From: Maridesulfovibrio sp.
Lineage (GTDB): Bacteria; Desulfobacterota; Desulfovibrionia; Desulfovibrionales; Desulfovibrionaceae
NCBI RefSeq assembly: GCF_963676065.1
Contig: NZ_OY780933.1
Span: 496,001 to 560,000 of the forward strand
DNA length: 64,000 nucleotides
Direction: 5' to 3'
Under the pieces are notes generated by a model. It worked only from the letters and a program-made list of their open reading frames with translations, searched no databases and was not told where the DNA came from. Shown piece after piece: positions 35,329 to 43,292 of the stretch; the stretch's first letter is position 1, and each line of letters starts with the position of its first letter. The translations under genes and the position numbers were made by a program.

Positions 35329-36717
35329 CTAATGTCCCTCACAATCTGTTCCGTAGTGCGTATGCAGAAGCTCATGCGAACGGTGGCCCAGAGGTTTTCC
35401 CAGAAACTTTTCATAGAGGGCCACAACGGACTCGTTTTTATGCGAAGCGCGGACCGGCAACGCCTTGTCATGACGATGCAGACCGCCACGGCGGCGGGCA
35501 ATGGCATCGGCAAGGTCCACTCCGGGCAGCAGTTTCGGCTGGCCCCCTCCGGCAACACAGCCGCCGGGACAACACATGACCTCCATAAAATCAAAATCGG
35601 CCTTTCCGGCGCGGACATCCTCAAGCAAAGGGGCTGCGTTGGCCAGCCCGGAAACAATGACCGCCCGGATTGTCTTTCCGGACACATCTATGGAAGCTCT
35701 GCGGATACCTTCTCCCGCCGGGGAAAATTTCACTCCGCTTTCACAGACATCATTGCCGGTTGTGACCGCAATGGCCGTGCGCAGGGCTGCTTCCATAACC
35801 CCGCCGGAGGCTCCGAAAATCACCCCGGCCCCGGAATAAAGTCCCATGGGAATATCAAAATCCTCTTCCGGCATTGCTGGTAAATCAATATCCCTTTCCT
35901 TCAGCATAGCCGCAAGTTCGGTCACAGTAAGCACGGCATCCACATCGGGATATTCGCTGGCCTGCATCTCAGGGCGTGCGGCCTCATGTTTTTTGGCCGT
36001 ACAGGGCATAATGGCGACACTGGCAATGGATTCCGGGTCTACACCGGCGATTTCAGCACCATAAGTTTTAAAAAGAGCTCCGGCCATCTGCTGCGGAGAT
36101 TTGCAGCTTGAAAGGTGGTCGGTCAAATCGGGCCAGACGGTTTCCATGTAGCGCACCCAACCGGGGCAACAGGATGTGAACATGGGCAAAGGACCATCGG
36201 CCCCGAGCCGCTCCAGCAATTCCGAGGACTCTTCCATGATGGTCACGTCCGCGGCGAAAATGGTATCGTAAACCGCACCGAAACCGAGACGACGCAGGGA
36301 CGCGGCAAGCTGTCCGGGAGTCAGGGTTCCCGGAGCCAAACCGTATTCCTCGGCAATTGAAGTCCTTACTGCCGGGGCACACTGAACCATGGTCATTTTG
36401 GAAGGATCGCTGAGCATCTCCGCTACCCGGCCTGTATCGCTGCGGAAATGGGCGGCAAATAACGGCGACAAATCATTTTCCGAAAGACCGCGTTCACGGC
36501 GCAGGTCCGGAAGATTGTCCGCGCCGTCATCAAAAGGTGAGACAAATGCGGAGCAGATCAAAACACACTGACCGCAGACCACACACTTTAAAGTATCGAT
36601 TGTCTGGGGTTCACCTTCAGCACCGGAAATGGCATCGACAGGACAAATCTCGGCACAGCGACGGCAGCCGGTACAGATCATGGGATCTATGGATACTACT
36701 TGGGAAACAGCTGTCAT
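35329..36717 (-). CDS. hydA: [FeFe] hydrogenase catalytic subunit
   Basis: 462 residues. Two N-terminal [4Fe-4S] motifs (CTGCRRCAEICP, CVVCGQCVLICS) precede the H-cluster domain with the three signature blocks: TSCCPGW near residue 181, MPCTAKKHEA, and EVMCCPGGCVAGGGQP. The C-terminus carries the small-subunit-like sequence (LYEKFLGKPLGHRSHELLH) fused on, so the enzyme is a single chain. There is no twin-arginine signal, unlike the periplasmic Desulfovibrio HydAB, so it is cytoplasmic. Size and neighbours match the HydA of formate hydrogenlyase/HDCR-type complexes. Confidence 0.95.
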   Translation of the reverse strand: MTAVSQVVSIDPMICTGCRRCAEICPVDAISGAEGEPQTIDTLKCVVCGQCVLICSAFVSPFDDGADNLPDLRRERGLSENDLSPLFAAHFRSDTGRVAEMLSDPSKMTMVQCAPAVRTSIAEEYGLAPGTLTPGQLAASLRRLGFGAVYDTIFAADVTIMEESSELLERLGADGPLPMFTSCCPGWVRYMETVWPDLTDHLSSCKSPQQMAGALFKTYGAEIAGVDPESIASVAIMPCTAKKHEAARPEMQASEYPDVDAVLTVTELAAMLKERDIDLPAMPEEDFDIPMGLYSGAGVIFGASGGVMEAALRTAIAVTTGNDVCESGVKFSPAGEGIRRASIDVSGKTIRAVIVSGLANAAPLLEDVRAGKADFDFMEVMCCPGGCVAGGGQPKLLPGVDLADAIARRRGGLHRHDKALPVRASHKNESVVALYEKFLGKPLGHRSHELLHTHYGTDCEGH

Positions 36718-37307
36718 GACAATTCCTCACCCGCTCTCGCTCCAGCCCCGGCAAGGGCCAGTGCGGCTTCAAGATTACGGCGTTTTTTTATTTTCATCGG
36801 GTCTACCAGCGTCAAGGCATCTTTGGGACAGGCCTCCACGCAGGCCGGTCCTCTTTCCCGCTCATGGCAGAGATCGCATTTACTGGCAAGAAGAGCCGGT
36901 TCCACAATGTAGGAATCCTGGTTGAGCGGATCTGTAACCCGTCGAAGAACAGGACGGCCATTCTTCCATATCTGAGCCATTTCCATGGCCCCGACAGGAC
37001 AGGCCGCAAGGCAGGTCTTGCAACCCACACAGCGTTCCTCATCCACAATCACGCCGGAATCAGTGCGGCTTATGGCACCATTGGGGCAGACGGCAGCGCA
37101 GGGAGCGTCTTCACAATGACGGCAGCCCACAGGGACACAGACTTCCCCTGCCCGGATCAGATAAAGCCGAGGGGAAAGGGAGCCTTTCAAACTCCCCACG
37201 GAAGCACCGCCCTGCAGATGGGCAGCCGCACAGGCCAGCTCACAGGCCCGGCAACCGATGCATTTAGCTGCGTTGGCAAGAATAAAAGGGATCAAACGAG
37301 ATGACAT
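36714..37307 (-). CDS. HycB-type polyferredoxin (second electron-transfer subunit)
   Basis: 197 residues, four [4Fe-4S] motifs: CIGCRACELACAAAH, CRHCEDAPCAAVCP, CVGCKTCLAACP and CDLCHERERGPACVEACP. A short basic C-terminal tail follows. It is a paralogue of the 168-residue protein on the other side of hydA. It overlaps fdhF (start inside the fdhF 3' end) and hydA (4 bases), so stoichiometric synthesis of the complex is likely. Confidence 0.9.
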   Translation of the reverse strand: MSSRLIPFILANAAKCIGCRACELACAAAHLQGGASVGSLKGSLSPRLYLIRAGEVCVPVGCRHCEDAPCAAVCPNGAISRTDSGVIVDEERCVGCKTCLAACPVGAMEMAQIWKNGRPVLRRVTDPLNQDSYIVEPALLASKCDLCHERERGPACVEACPKDALTLVDPMKIKKRRNLEAALALAGAGARAGEELS

Positions 37308-39391
37308 GAAATTTCTTCCTTTATTGATATTAAAGCCTGCGCATCCACGGGCTCCTTGAATTTACGGATGGAAACAGCGCAAACTTTCAATTGCGGAGTT
37401 CCGGTAATCGGATCGCCTGCCGAGGTGGTCAGCATATTGCCCGGACTTTCAGAGAAGTGGAAGGTCATGAAAACCAAGCCGCGCCGGACCCGCCGGGTGA
37501 CCCAGGCCCGGGCCCGGACAGTCCCCCTGCGGGAACTTATTTCTATCAGCTCGCCATCGGCAATGCCGTATGTTGAGGCATCGGACGGATGGATTTCAAC
37601 AAGCTCCTCGGGCCAGGTCCCGGCCAGCCCGAAACAGCGGCGGGTCATGGTGGCGGTATGGTAATGAGCGACAACCCGTCCGGTGGTCAGGGTCAGTGGA
37701 TACTTAGCATCCGGCAGTTCCGCAGGTTCCCGGTGTACCAAAGGAAACAATTTTCCGGGACCGCGCATGCATTCTCCCACGTGCAGGACGGGAGTCCCCG
37801 GATGCGACTCATCAGGACAGGGCCACTGGATACCCCCGGATTCCAGACGTTCATAACTGATGCCAGCATGGGTGGGAGTCAGCCTGCGCATCTCGTCAAA
37901 GACATCGGAAGCAGCGGTGTATCGCTCCGGACGGCCCACTCGGGCCAGCAGATCTGCCAAGATTTCCCAATCCGGACGACTGTCCCCAACGGGATTTATC
38001 GCCTTGCGGACACGTTGCACGCGACGCTCAGTGCTGGTGAAAGTTCCGTCCTTCTCGGCAAAACTGGCTCCGGGCAGGACAACGTCGGCCAGCGCGGCTG
38101 TTTCAGTCAGAAAAAGATCCTGCACAACCAGAAAATCAACATGTCGCAGGCAGTGCTCCACGTGGGTAATATCCGGGTCACTGCGCATAGGATTTTCACC
38201 GAAAACAAAAAGTCCTTTGAGACGGTCCTGCTCAATGGCATGCAACATCTCGGGTAAGGTCAGCCCCGGCTCAGCAGGAATTTTAACTCCCCATCCGGAT
38301 TCAAAAACCTCCCGGACAGCATCGTCAGTTACCGGACGATAAGCTGTCAACACATTGGGCAAGGCCCCCATATCGCACGAGCCCTGGACATTATTCTGAC
38401 CGCGCAAGGGATTCACCCCGGTCTTCGGACGTCCGACATTTCCGGTGAGCAATGCAAGATTGGACACGGCAAGGACATTGTTGGTCCCGGTTGTGTGCTG
38501 GGTCACGCCCATGGTGTAGTAGAAAGATGCGTTGGCTGAACCGGCGATGATCCGGGCGGCCTTGCGGATATCTTCCGCAGGGACCTCGGCAATGGCGGCC
38601 ACGCTTTCAGGATCAAAAGCCTGCAGTCCCTCACGGAACGCCTCGAAATCTTCAGTAGCTGCGCGCACAGATTCCAGATCGGCCAGCCCTTCATCCAGAA
38701 TGACCCGGGCAATGGAGGACAACAGTGGAGTGTCAGTACCGGGGCGCAACCTGAGCCAGACATCTGCCTGACGCGCAAGGTCGATTTCCCTCGGATCGAT
38801 GACCACCAGTCCGGCCCCGTTGCGTTTGGCCTCCATCATACCGATACCGATAATGGGATGGCACTCGGTAGTGTTAGTGCCTACGGCGCAGATACAATCT
38901 CCCCGGCCCATGTCCCACAACTCACGAATGGAGTTTGTCATGGAGCCGTTTCCCAATGACATGGCCAGCCCGGCCACAGTGGGAGCGTGTCAGAGACGTG
39001 CGCAATGGTCGACATTATTACTGCCGAGTCCTGCGCGAAAAAGCTTCTGGAAAAGATAATTTTCTTCGTTTGTGCAGCGGGCACTGCTGAATCCACCGAC
39101 AGCCTCCGGTCCATATTCAGACGCGATAGAGCTTAAACGGGTTGCCACAAGACCAAGCGCTTCATCCCAGGAAGCGGGAACCAGCTCGCCGTTTTTACGC
39201 ACCAACGGAGTGGTGATCCGGTCACAGTGCTGGACAAAATCAAAACCGAACCGCCCCTTGGAGCACAAAGCACCCTGATTGACCGAAGGCTCAGGACCGC
39301 CAGAAACACTGACGATGCGCCCGTTTTCAACTTCCAGAGAGAGTGAACAGCCGGTACCGCAGTAAGGACATGTTGTAATTGTACGTTGCAT
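37292..39391 (-). CDS. fdhF: Selenocysteine-containing formate dehydrogenase FdhF
   Basis: Molybdopterin (Mo or W) formate dehydrogenase of 699 residues when the in-frame TGA at 38990-38992 is read as selenocysteine (residue 134). An Fe4S4 motif near the N-terminus is CPYCGTGC with a fourth Cys at 43. The metal ligand context is NNVDHCARL-U-HAPTVAGL, as in E. coli FdhF (Sec140). Downstream, VNPLRGQNNVQGSCDMGALP is the family block, and the C-terminal MGD-binding domain is complete. I chose the ATG at 39391 with AGGTGA 7 bases upstream over a GTG 9 bases earlier. First gene of the cluster; cytoplasmic, no signal. Formate/CO2 half of the complex. Confidence 0.95.
38960..38992 (-). promoter_or_regulatory. 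Selenocysteine codon with SECIS-like hairpin
   Basis: TGA at 38990-38992, and a hairpin starting 12 bases later: UGUGGCC pairs with GGCCAUG (38972-38978 with 38960-38966, two G-U pairs) around the loop GGGCU at 38967-38971. Stem position and a loop containing G and U about 19-23 bases after UGA match bacterial SECIS elements, though I could not score it. Confidence 0.7.
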
Positions 39392-39402
39392 GCGCTTCAC
39401 CT

Positions 39403-39418
39403 AGCACAAGACATGCCA
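39403..39418 (-). promoter_or_regulatory. Sigma-54-like element before fdhF (ambiguous)
   Basis: The minus strand reads TGGCATGTCTTGTGCT, GG-N10-GC with a good -24 part. An NtrC-type activator is encoded in the operon. The predicted start point, however, would fall at the fdhF ATG, making the mRNA leaderless and leaving the AGGTGA ribosome site untranscribed. Either fdhF is read leaderless or this is coincidence. Confidence 0.35.
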
Positions 39419-39522
39419 TAAACCAACAGATCCGTGAAAACTCCCATCGTACCTAAATAATTGAAAATAAAGTCAGACACATCGTGAAGAAAAACAAAAG
39501 GGCTGCGATTGCACACCCTTAC

Positions 39523-39551
39523 TGCATGCAATTTTGCGCGCATTGCATGCA
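39523..39551. promoter_or_regulatory. Inverted repeat upstream of fdhF, candidate activator site
   Basis: TGCATGCAAT (39523-39532) and its inverse ATTGCATGCA (39542-39551) are separated by 9 bases. It lies 130-160 bases upstream of fdhF, the usual distance for an enhancer of the NtrC-type regulator encoded in the same operon. Confidence 0.5.
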
Positions 39552-39760
39552 ATGAAAATCATTCCCTACCACGGTGACTTTGCACAATATCTCCAAAGCC
39601 TTTGACACAACCAGAGCCTCACTCTTCATAAAAAAATATTCAGGGTAACAGGTTGGATATCAGCAGGCCGCTCTAATTAATTCAGCATGTTAACGAAGCA
39701 AATCCCAGAATGTACGCAAATTGTCCGCACGATTTTACTATTTTCTGCTCCAACAAATAA

Positions 39761-39792
39761 AGCCTCACAATGCGATAACACACTGCGAGGCT
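39761..39792 (-). terminator. Terminator-like hairpin of tRNA-Thr
   Basis: Stem AGCCTC/GAGGCT extended by CA/TG across one mismatch, loop of the same type as at 3843 and 20105. On the minus strand it follows the tRNA by 13 bases and ends in a TTTATTTG tract. Confidence 0.75.
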
Positions 39793-39804
39793 TAACTTTT
39801 ACTA

Positions 39805-39880
39805 TGGAGCCAACGATCGGAATTGAACCGACGGCCTGCTGGTTACGAATCAGCTGCTCTACCGACTGAGCTACGTTGGC
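39805..39880 (-). tRNA. tRNA-Thr, anticodon CGT
   Basis: 76 bases including an encoded CCA. Acceptor stem GCCAACG/CGTTGGC, D-arm GCTC...GAGC, anticodon loop TTCGTAA (anticodon CGT, reads ACG), T-arm with GGTTCAATTCC. The first four anticodon-stem pairs are Watson-Crick; the pair next to the loop is A-C. The 3' half is the sequence repeated at the island boundaries. Confidence 0.96.
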
Positions 39881-39958
39881 TTGTTGTAGAGATGCCTTTT
39901 ATATCAAGGACTAAACCCCGGTCAAGCCGAAAATTAATCTACTAAAAAATCCATAAGT

Positions 39959-39995
39959 GGCCATCACCGGACGCTTAAGACGTCCGGTGATGGCC
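39959..39995 (-). terminator. Strong hairpin downstream of tpx
   Basis: Fifteen-bp perfect stem GGCCATCACCGGACG / CGTCCGGTGATGGCC with a 7-base loop, about 40 bases after the tpx stop. A T6 tract follows on the minus strand after a short gap. Likely the tpx terminator. Confidence 0.8.
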
Positions 39996-40037
39996 GGAGG
40001 AACTTTAATATTCTTTAATTACGTATTCAAAAACGGA

Positions 40038-40553
40038 TTAAACCAGTTTTTTAGCTGCATCCAGAGCTGCATTGTAGTCCGGTTCTTCTGTTACTTCGCT
40101 TACATACTGAACGTATTGTACGGTACCTGATTTATCAATTACGAAGACTGCACGGCTGAGCAGACGCAATTCCTTGATAAGCACGCCGTAAGCTTCGCCA
40201 AAAGACGAATTCATGTAATCTGAAAGGGTCTTAACGGCTTCAACGCCTGCTGCACCGCACCAGCGGGCCTGAGCGAAAGGCAGGTCCATGGACAGAGTCA
40301 GGATTTTAATATCATCACCAAGGTTTGCAGCTTCAGTATTGAACCGACGGGTTTCCATATCGCATACCGGGGTATCGAGAGAGGGAACAGCACTGACAAT
40401 CAGTACATTTCCGGCAAAATCAGCCAAGGTTTTGGGAGCAAGTTCATTATCAGTTACGTTGAATTCAGGGGCCTTGTCGCCCACTTTGATTTCATTACCG
40501 AGAAGAGTCAGGGGATTGCCCTGAAAAGTAATTATTCCTGTTCTTTCATTCAT
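40038..40553 (-). CDS. tpx: Thiol peroxidase (Tpx)
   Basis: Atypical two-cysteine peroxiredoxin of 171 residues that reduces hydroperoxides using thioredoxin. The peroxidatic cysteine is in VPSLDTPVCDMETRRF, and the resolving cysteine about 34 residues later in ARWCGAAGV. Length matches E. coli Tpx. It has no signal peptide and is transcribed alone, between tRNA-Thr and tunR, ending at a strong hairpin. Confidence 0.95.
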   Translation of the reverse strand: MNERTGIITFQGNPLTLLGNEIKVGDKAPEFNVTDNELAPKTLADFAGNVLIVSAVPSLDTPVCDMETRRFNTEAANLGDDIKILTLSMDLPFAQARWCGAAGVEAVKTLSDYMNSSFGEAYGVLIKELRLLSRAVFVIDKSGTVQYVQYVSEVTEEPDYNAALDAAKKLV

Positions 40554-40676
40554 GATTATACTCCGTTGGTTTAATTTTCACGTTCACCATAATTAACACA
40601 ACAATCCATACCCTACAACAGGACTCTGCTTTTTATAACGCTAACAATACTGCCCGACCTACATCTAGGCGAAAAT

Positions 40677-41756
40677 CTACACCGCATGTAAAACAACAGA
40701 CAATGCCTTGAAACAAAATTCAACCTCAGCGCCTACGCTCAATCCTTCTTCCTCCACCGACCACGAGGTGACCAATGCGCACATCTGGGTTCCCCCGGCA
40801 GACTCACCTACAACTTCAGCTAGTACTTCGGTATGTTTCTGAGAAATAACTTTGGCCGGGACGCAGTTTCGGGAGCTTGTTCCGTGCTCTTTTAAGGGGC
40901 GCACAGCTACCAACGGGGCTTTTACTGTGGCCGATACGGACACTCCGGGCTCGAGGCCCAGTTTATAGAGACTTTCGAGTGTAATGACTGAGCTGATTAT
41001 TAGTCCTTCGGCGGTTTCAAATTCCACATCAGCCAGAATCCCATCCCGCTTTACGGACCGGACATGGCCGATAAAAGTGTTCCGCGCACTGGATTTAAGG
41101 GAGTTCTCTTCGAGGGCCATGCGGCGGACGATATTGCTCACATCACACGCAGACCAATTCTGGTAGACTGCCGCAAGATCAGTTGATGAATGACCGAGCA
41201 CCTTGCGCACGACTCCCAGCGGAACACCGTTACGCAACATTTCAACAGCCCTGGAACGGCGTAACACAGAGGGCGCACCCTTCTTCTTTTCCAGTCCGCA
41301 CTCTGCGGCCCGCTCATAAAAAATCCTGCGCACATAGCCAGGGTCGAGATTAAAAATTTCTCCCTCAAGCCCTGAACTCATAGGACTGTCGATCAATGCT
41401 CTCAGTTCCCGGCAAACCGACTGCGGCAATGGAACTTCCCGCTGCCCCCCTTCCCTTCCGAGATAAACGACCGCTCTCGCCAGATCGAAATCACGGCGTT
41501 CGTCAAGCCGTAAAATCTCTCCCAGCCGTGCTCCGGTATGACGCAGAACAAGAAAAAGACAAAACGTCCGGGTGCGTGAACGCACATAATCGGCCCTTTT
41601 GGTCCTTTGCTTCCAGTCACGGAAACCTTCTTCCAGTAAAATTAATTCCCGTGAGTCAAGGTGCAGTATATTCTCTGGGACATCAAACACATCCGAGGTA
41701 GCCAGTTTGGTATTCCCGGCTTTAGCATCTTGATTTTGTTTTACTTTTTTGACCAC
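40677..41756 (-). CDS. tunR: TunR-type tungstate/molybdate regulator (integrase-like domain plus TOBE pair)
   Basis: 359 residues. The N-terminal half is a tyrosine-recombinase catalytic fold (TGARLGEILRL; VLGHSSTDLAAVYQ), but the first histidine of the H-x-x-R box is replaced (SVLRRS), so recombination is doubtful. The C-terminal half has two TOBE/Mop-like oxyanion domains (NTFIGHVRSVKRDGILADVEF; CVPAKVISQKHTEVLAEVV). This fusion is the TunR family described in Desulfovibrio as a tungstate-responsive regulator. It is divergent from the mod operon. I favour the GTG at 41756 with AAGGG upstream; a GTG at 41780 lacks a ribosome site. Confidence 0.88.
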   Translation of the reverse strand: MVKKVKQNQDAKAGNTKLATSDVFDVPENILHLDSRELILLEEGFRDWKQRTKRADYVRSRTRTFCLFLVLRHTGARLGEILRLDERRDFDLARAVVYLGREGGQREVPLPQSVCRELRALIDSPMSSGLEGEIFNLDPGYVRRIFYERAAECGLEKKKGAPSVLRRSRAVEMLRNGVPLGVVRKVLGHSSTDLAAVYQNWSACDVSNIVRRMALEENSLKSSARNTFIGHVRSVKRDGILADVEFETAEGLIISSVITLESLYKLGLEPGVSVSATVKAPLVAVRPLKEHGTSSRNCVPAKVISQKHTEVLAEVVGESAGGTQMCALVTSWSVEEEGLSVGAEVEFCFKALSVVLHAV

Positions 41757-41775
41757 AGAAAAAACCCTTCGAGAA

Positions 41776-41801
41776 GTCACGTTTTTAAGGAAACGCGTGA
41801 C
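41776..41801. promoter_or_regulatory. Inverted repeat between tunR and modA
   Basis: GTCACG and CGTGAC, 14 bases apart, in the 110-base space between the divergent genes. Its position suits an operator for TunR on both promoters. I cannot confirm that it matches the published TunR motif. Confidence 0.4.
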
Positions 41802-41892
41802 CAGTTTGATAATTTATTATTTCCCTGCATAAGCACAAGACACTGATAAAGCCAATTCAGGAAGACCTCAATTTGAAAATGGAGAATAGAAG

Positions 41893-42627
41893 ATGAAACG
41901 TATTAATGCTCTCGTACTGGCTCTGTTGCTGGCCCTGCCCTTTTCTGCTCAGGCCGCGGACCTCATGATCGCACAGGCCGCCAACTTCATGCCCGCCATG
42001 AAGGAAATCATTCCCGCCTTTGAAAAAACAAGCGGTCTGAAGGTTCAGGCCACTTATACCTCCACCGGTAAATTATACGGACAGATAGTCAACGGCGCGC
42101 CCTTTGATGTTTTTCTCGCCGCCGATGAACGCCGCCCCGCAAAGCTTTTCAAAGACGGACTGGCCGAGACTCCTTTCGTATATGCCAAAGGAAAAGTTGT
42201 CTTGTGGTCACTTGATAAAAAAGCCCTCGGCAACAGCTGGCAGGAAGCTATAAAAAGCAAAAAGCTGCATAAAATAGCCATCGCCAACACAGAAACCGCA
42301 CCATACGGAACAGTTGCCATGATAGCCCTGCAGAAGGAAAAACTGTGGAAAGAAATACAACCGGAACTGGTCTTTGCCCAGAATATTGCCCAGACATTCC
42401 AGTTTGCATCCACCGGAGCGGCGGACGCCGGTTTCTGCGCTTATTCATCCATGTTTACCCCCACCGGTAAAAAGGGCGGATTCCATATCCTTGAGCAGGC
42501 TCCTCCGGTAATTCAGGCCGCCTGTGTACTCAAATCTTCAGAACACAAAACCGCAGCACTTAAATTCGTAGAATTTCTGTCCAGCCCGGAAGTTAATTCC
42601 ATCAAGAAAAAATACGGATACGATTAA
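41893..42627 (+). CDS. modA: Molybdate/tungstate-binding periplasmic protein
   Basis: 244 residues with a signal peptide (LVLALLLALPFSAQA-AD). The mature protein shows the ModA pattern: AANFMPAMKEIIPAFEKTSG, YTSTGKLYGQI, FDVFLAADERRPAKL, and ANTETAPYGTVA. It captures the oxyanion for ModB/ModC. The stop abuts modB. Whether Mo or W is preferred cannot be told from sequence, but the TunR neighbour suggests tungstate matters. Confidence 0.93.
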   Translation: MKRINALVLALLLALPFSAQAADLMIAQAANFMPAMKEIIPAFEKTSGLKVQATYTSTGKLYGQIVNGAPFDVFLAADERRPAKLFKDGLAETPFVYAKGKVVLWSLDKKALGNSWQEAIKSKKLHKIAIANTETAPYGTVAMIALQKEKLWKEIQPELVFAQNIAQTFQFASTGAADAGFCAYSSMFTPTGKKGGFHILEQAPPVIQAACVLKSSEHKTAALKFVEFLSSPEVNSIKKKYGYD

Positions 42628-43292
42628 TGGATTTCTACCCGCTTTTTATCTCTGCAAAGCTGGCCGTGGCTACGACCCTATTTATACCTATCGTAGCCGC
42701 GCCTATAGCTTACATTCTTGCTTTCCTTGATTTCAAAGGCAAAAGCTTGATTGATGCGATTGTTTCTCTCCCCATGGTCCTTCCTCCTACGGTTCTCGGT
42801 TTCGGGCTGCTTATAGCCATGGGACCGCAAGGACCGTTGGGAGGGCTATGGAAGGATCTGACCGGAGAACGTATGGTTTTCAGCTTTTCCGGAATATTAC
42901 TGGCCTCGCTGGTTTATAATCTGCCTTTCGCGGTACAGCCTATGCGGGCAACATTTGAAAAGCTGGACATAAGGCTGCTGGAAAATGCGGCAGTGCTTGG
43001 GCTTTCTTCCACCTCCACTTTTTTCAGGGTAGTACTGCCCAACAGTTTACCAGGGATAGCAGCTTCAGCCATGCTGGTATTCGCCCATAGTTTAGGCGAA
43101 TTCGGAGTCATCCTCATGGTCGGCGGCTCCATTCCCGGTTCGACCAAAGTTGCCTCCATAGCCATCTACGAAGCTGTGGAAGCCATGCGTTACGGCGACG
43201 CTCTCTATATGTCGCTGGCAATCATTCCGGTCAGTTTTATGGCCCTTTTGGCCATCAACCGTCTCAACCGTTTCAGCCGGAGTCGATCATGA
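42627..43292 (+). CDS. modB: Molybdate ABC transporter permease
   Basis: 221 residues, about five to six membrane helices. Family blocks are SLPMVLPPTVLGFGLL, and the cytoplasmic loop ENAAVLGLSSTSTFFRVVLPNSLPG that contacts ModC, then HSLGEFGVILMVGGSIPG. It overlaps modA by one base and modC by 4. Confidence 0.93.
   Translation: MDFYPLFISAKLAVATTLFIPIVAAPIAYILAFLDFKGKSLIDAIVSLPMVLPPTVLGFGLLIAMGPQGPLGGLWKDLTGERMVFSFSGILLASLVYNLPFAVQPMRATFEKLDIRLLENAAVLGLSSTSTFFRVVLPNSLPGIAASAMLVFAHSLGEFGVILMVGGSIPGSTKVASIAIYEAVEAMRYGDALYMSLAIIPVSFMALLAINRLNRFSRSRS

Larger units (their letters stand above)
39392..39804. other. Upstream region of the hydrogenase operon and right island end
   Basis: No gene seen. 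It contains the candidate promoter and inverted repeat above, TGTACGCAAATT at 39710-39721 (imperfect partner of the 26.4-kb palindrome), and the hairpin next to tRNA-Thr at 39761-39792. Confidence 0.5.

Noticed and set aside
38978..39000. fdhF broken by a nonsense mutation
   Set aside because: The stop is TGA exactly at the selenocysteine position of FdhF, with a SECIS-like hairpin after it.
39481..39530. Second sigma-54-like match upstream of fdhF (GGGTGTGCAATCGC on the minus strand)
   Set aside because: GG-N10-GC spacing is met, but the -24 and -12 bases fit poorly.
40677..41780. Integrase gene near tRNA-Thr as the island integrase
   Set aside because: The protein keeps the recombinase fold but lacks the first active-site histidine and carries two TOBE domains; it is the TunR regulator divergent from mod genes. 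It lies on the 5' side of the tRNA, outside the repeat-bounded blocks.
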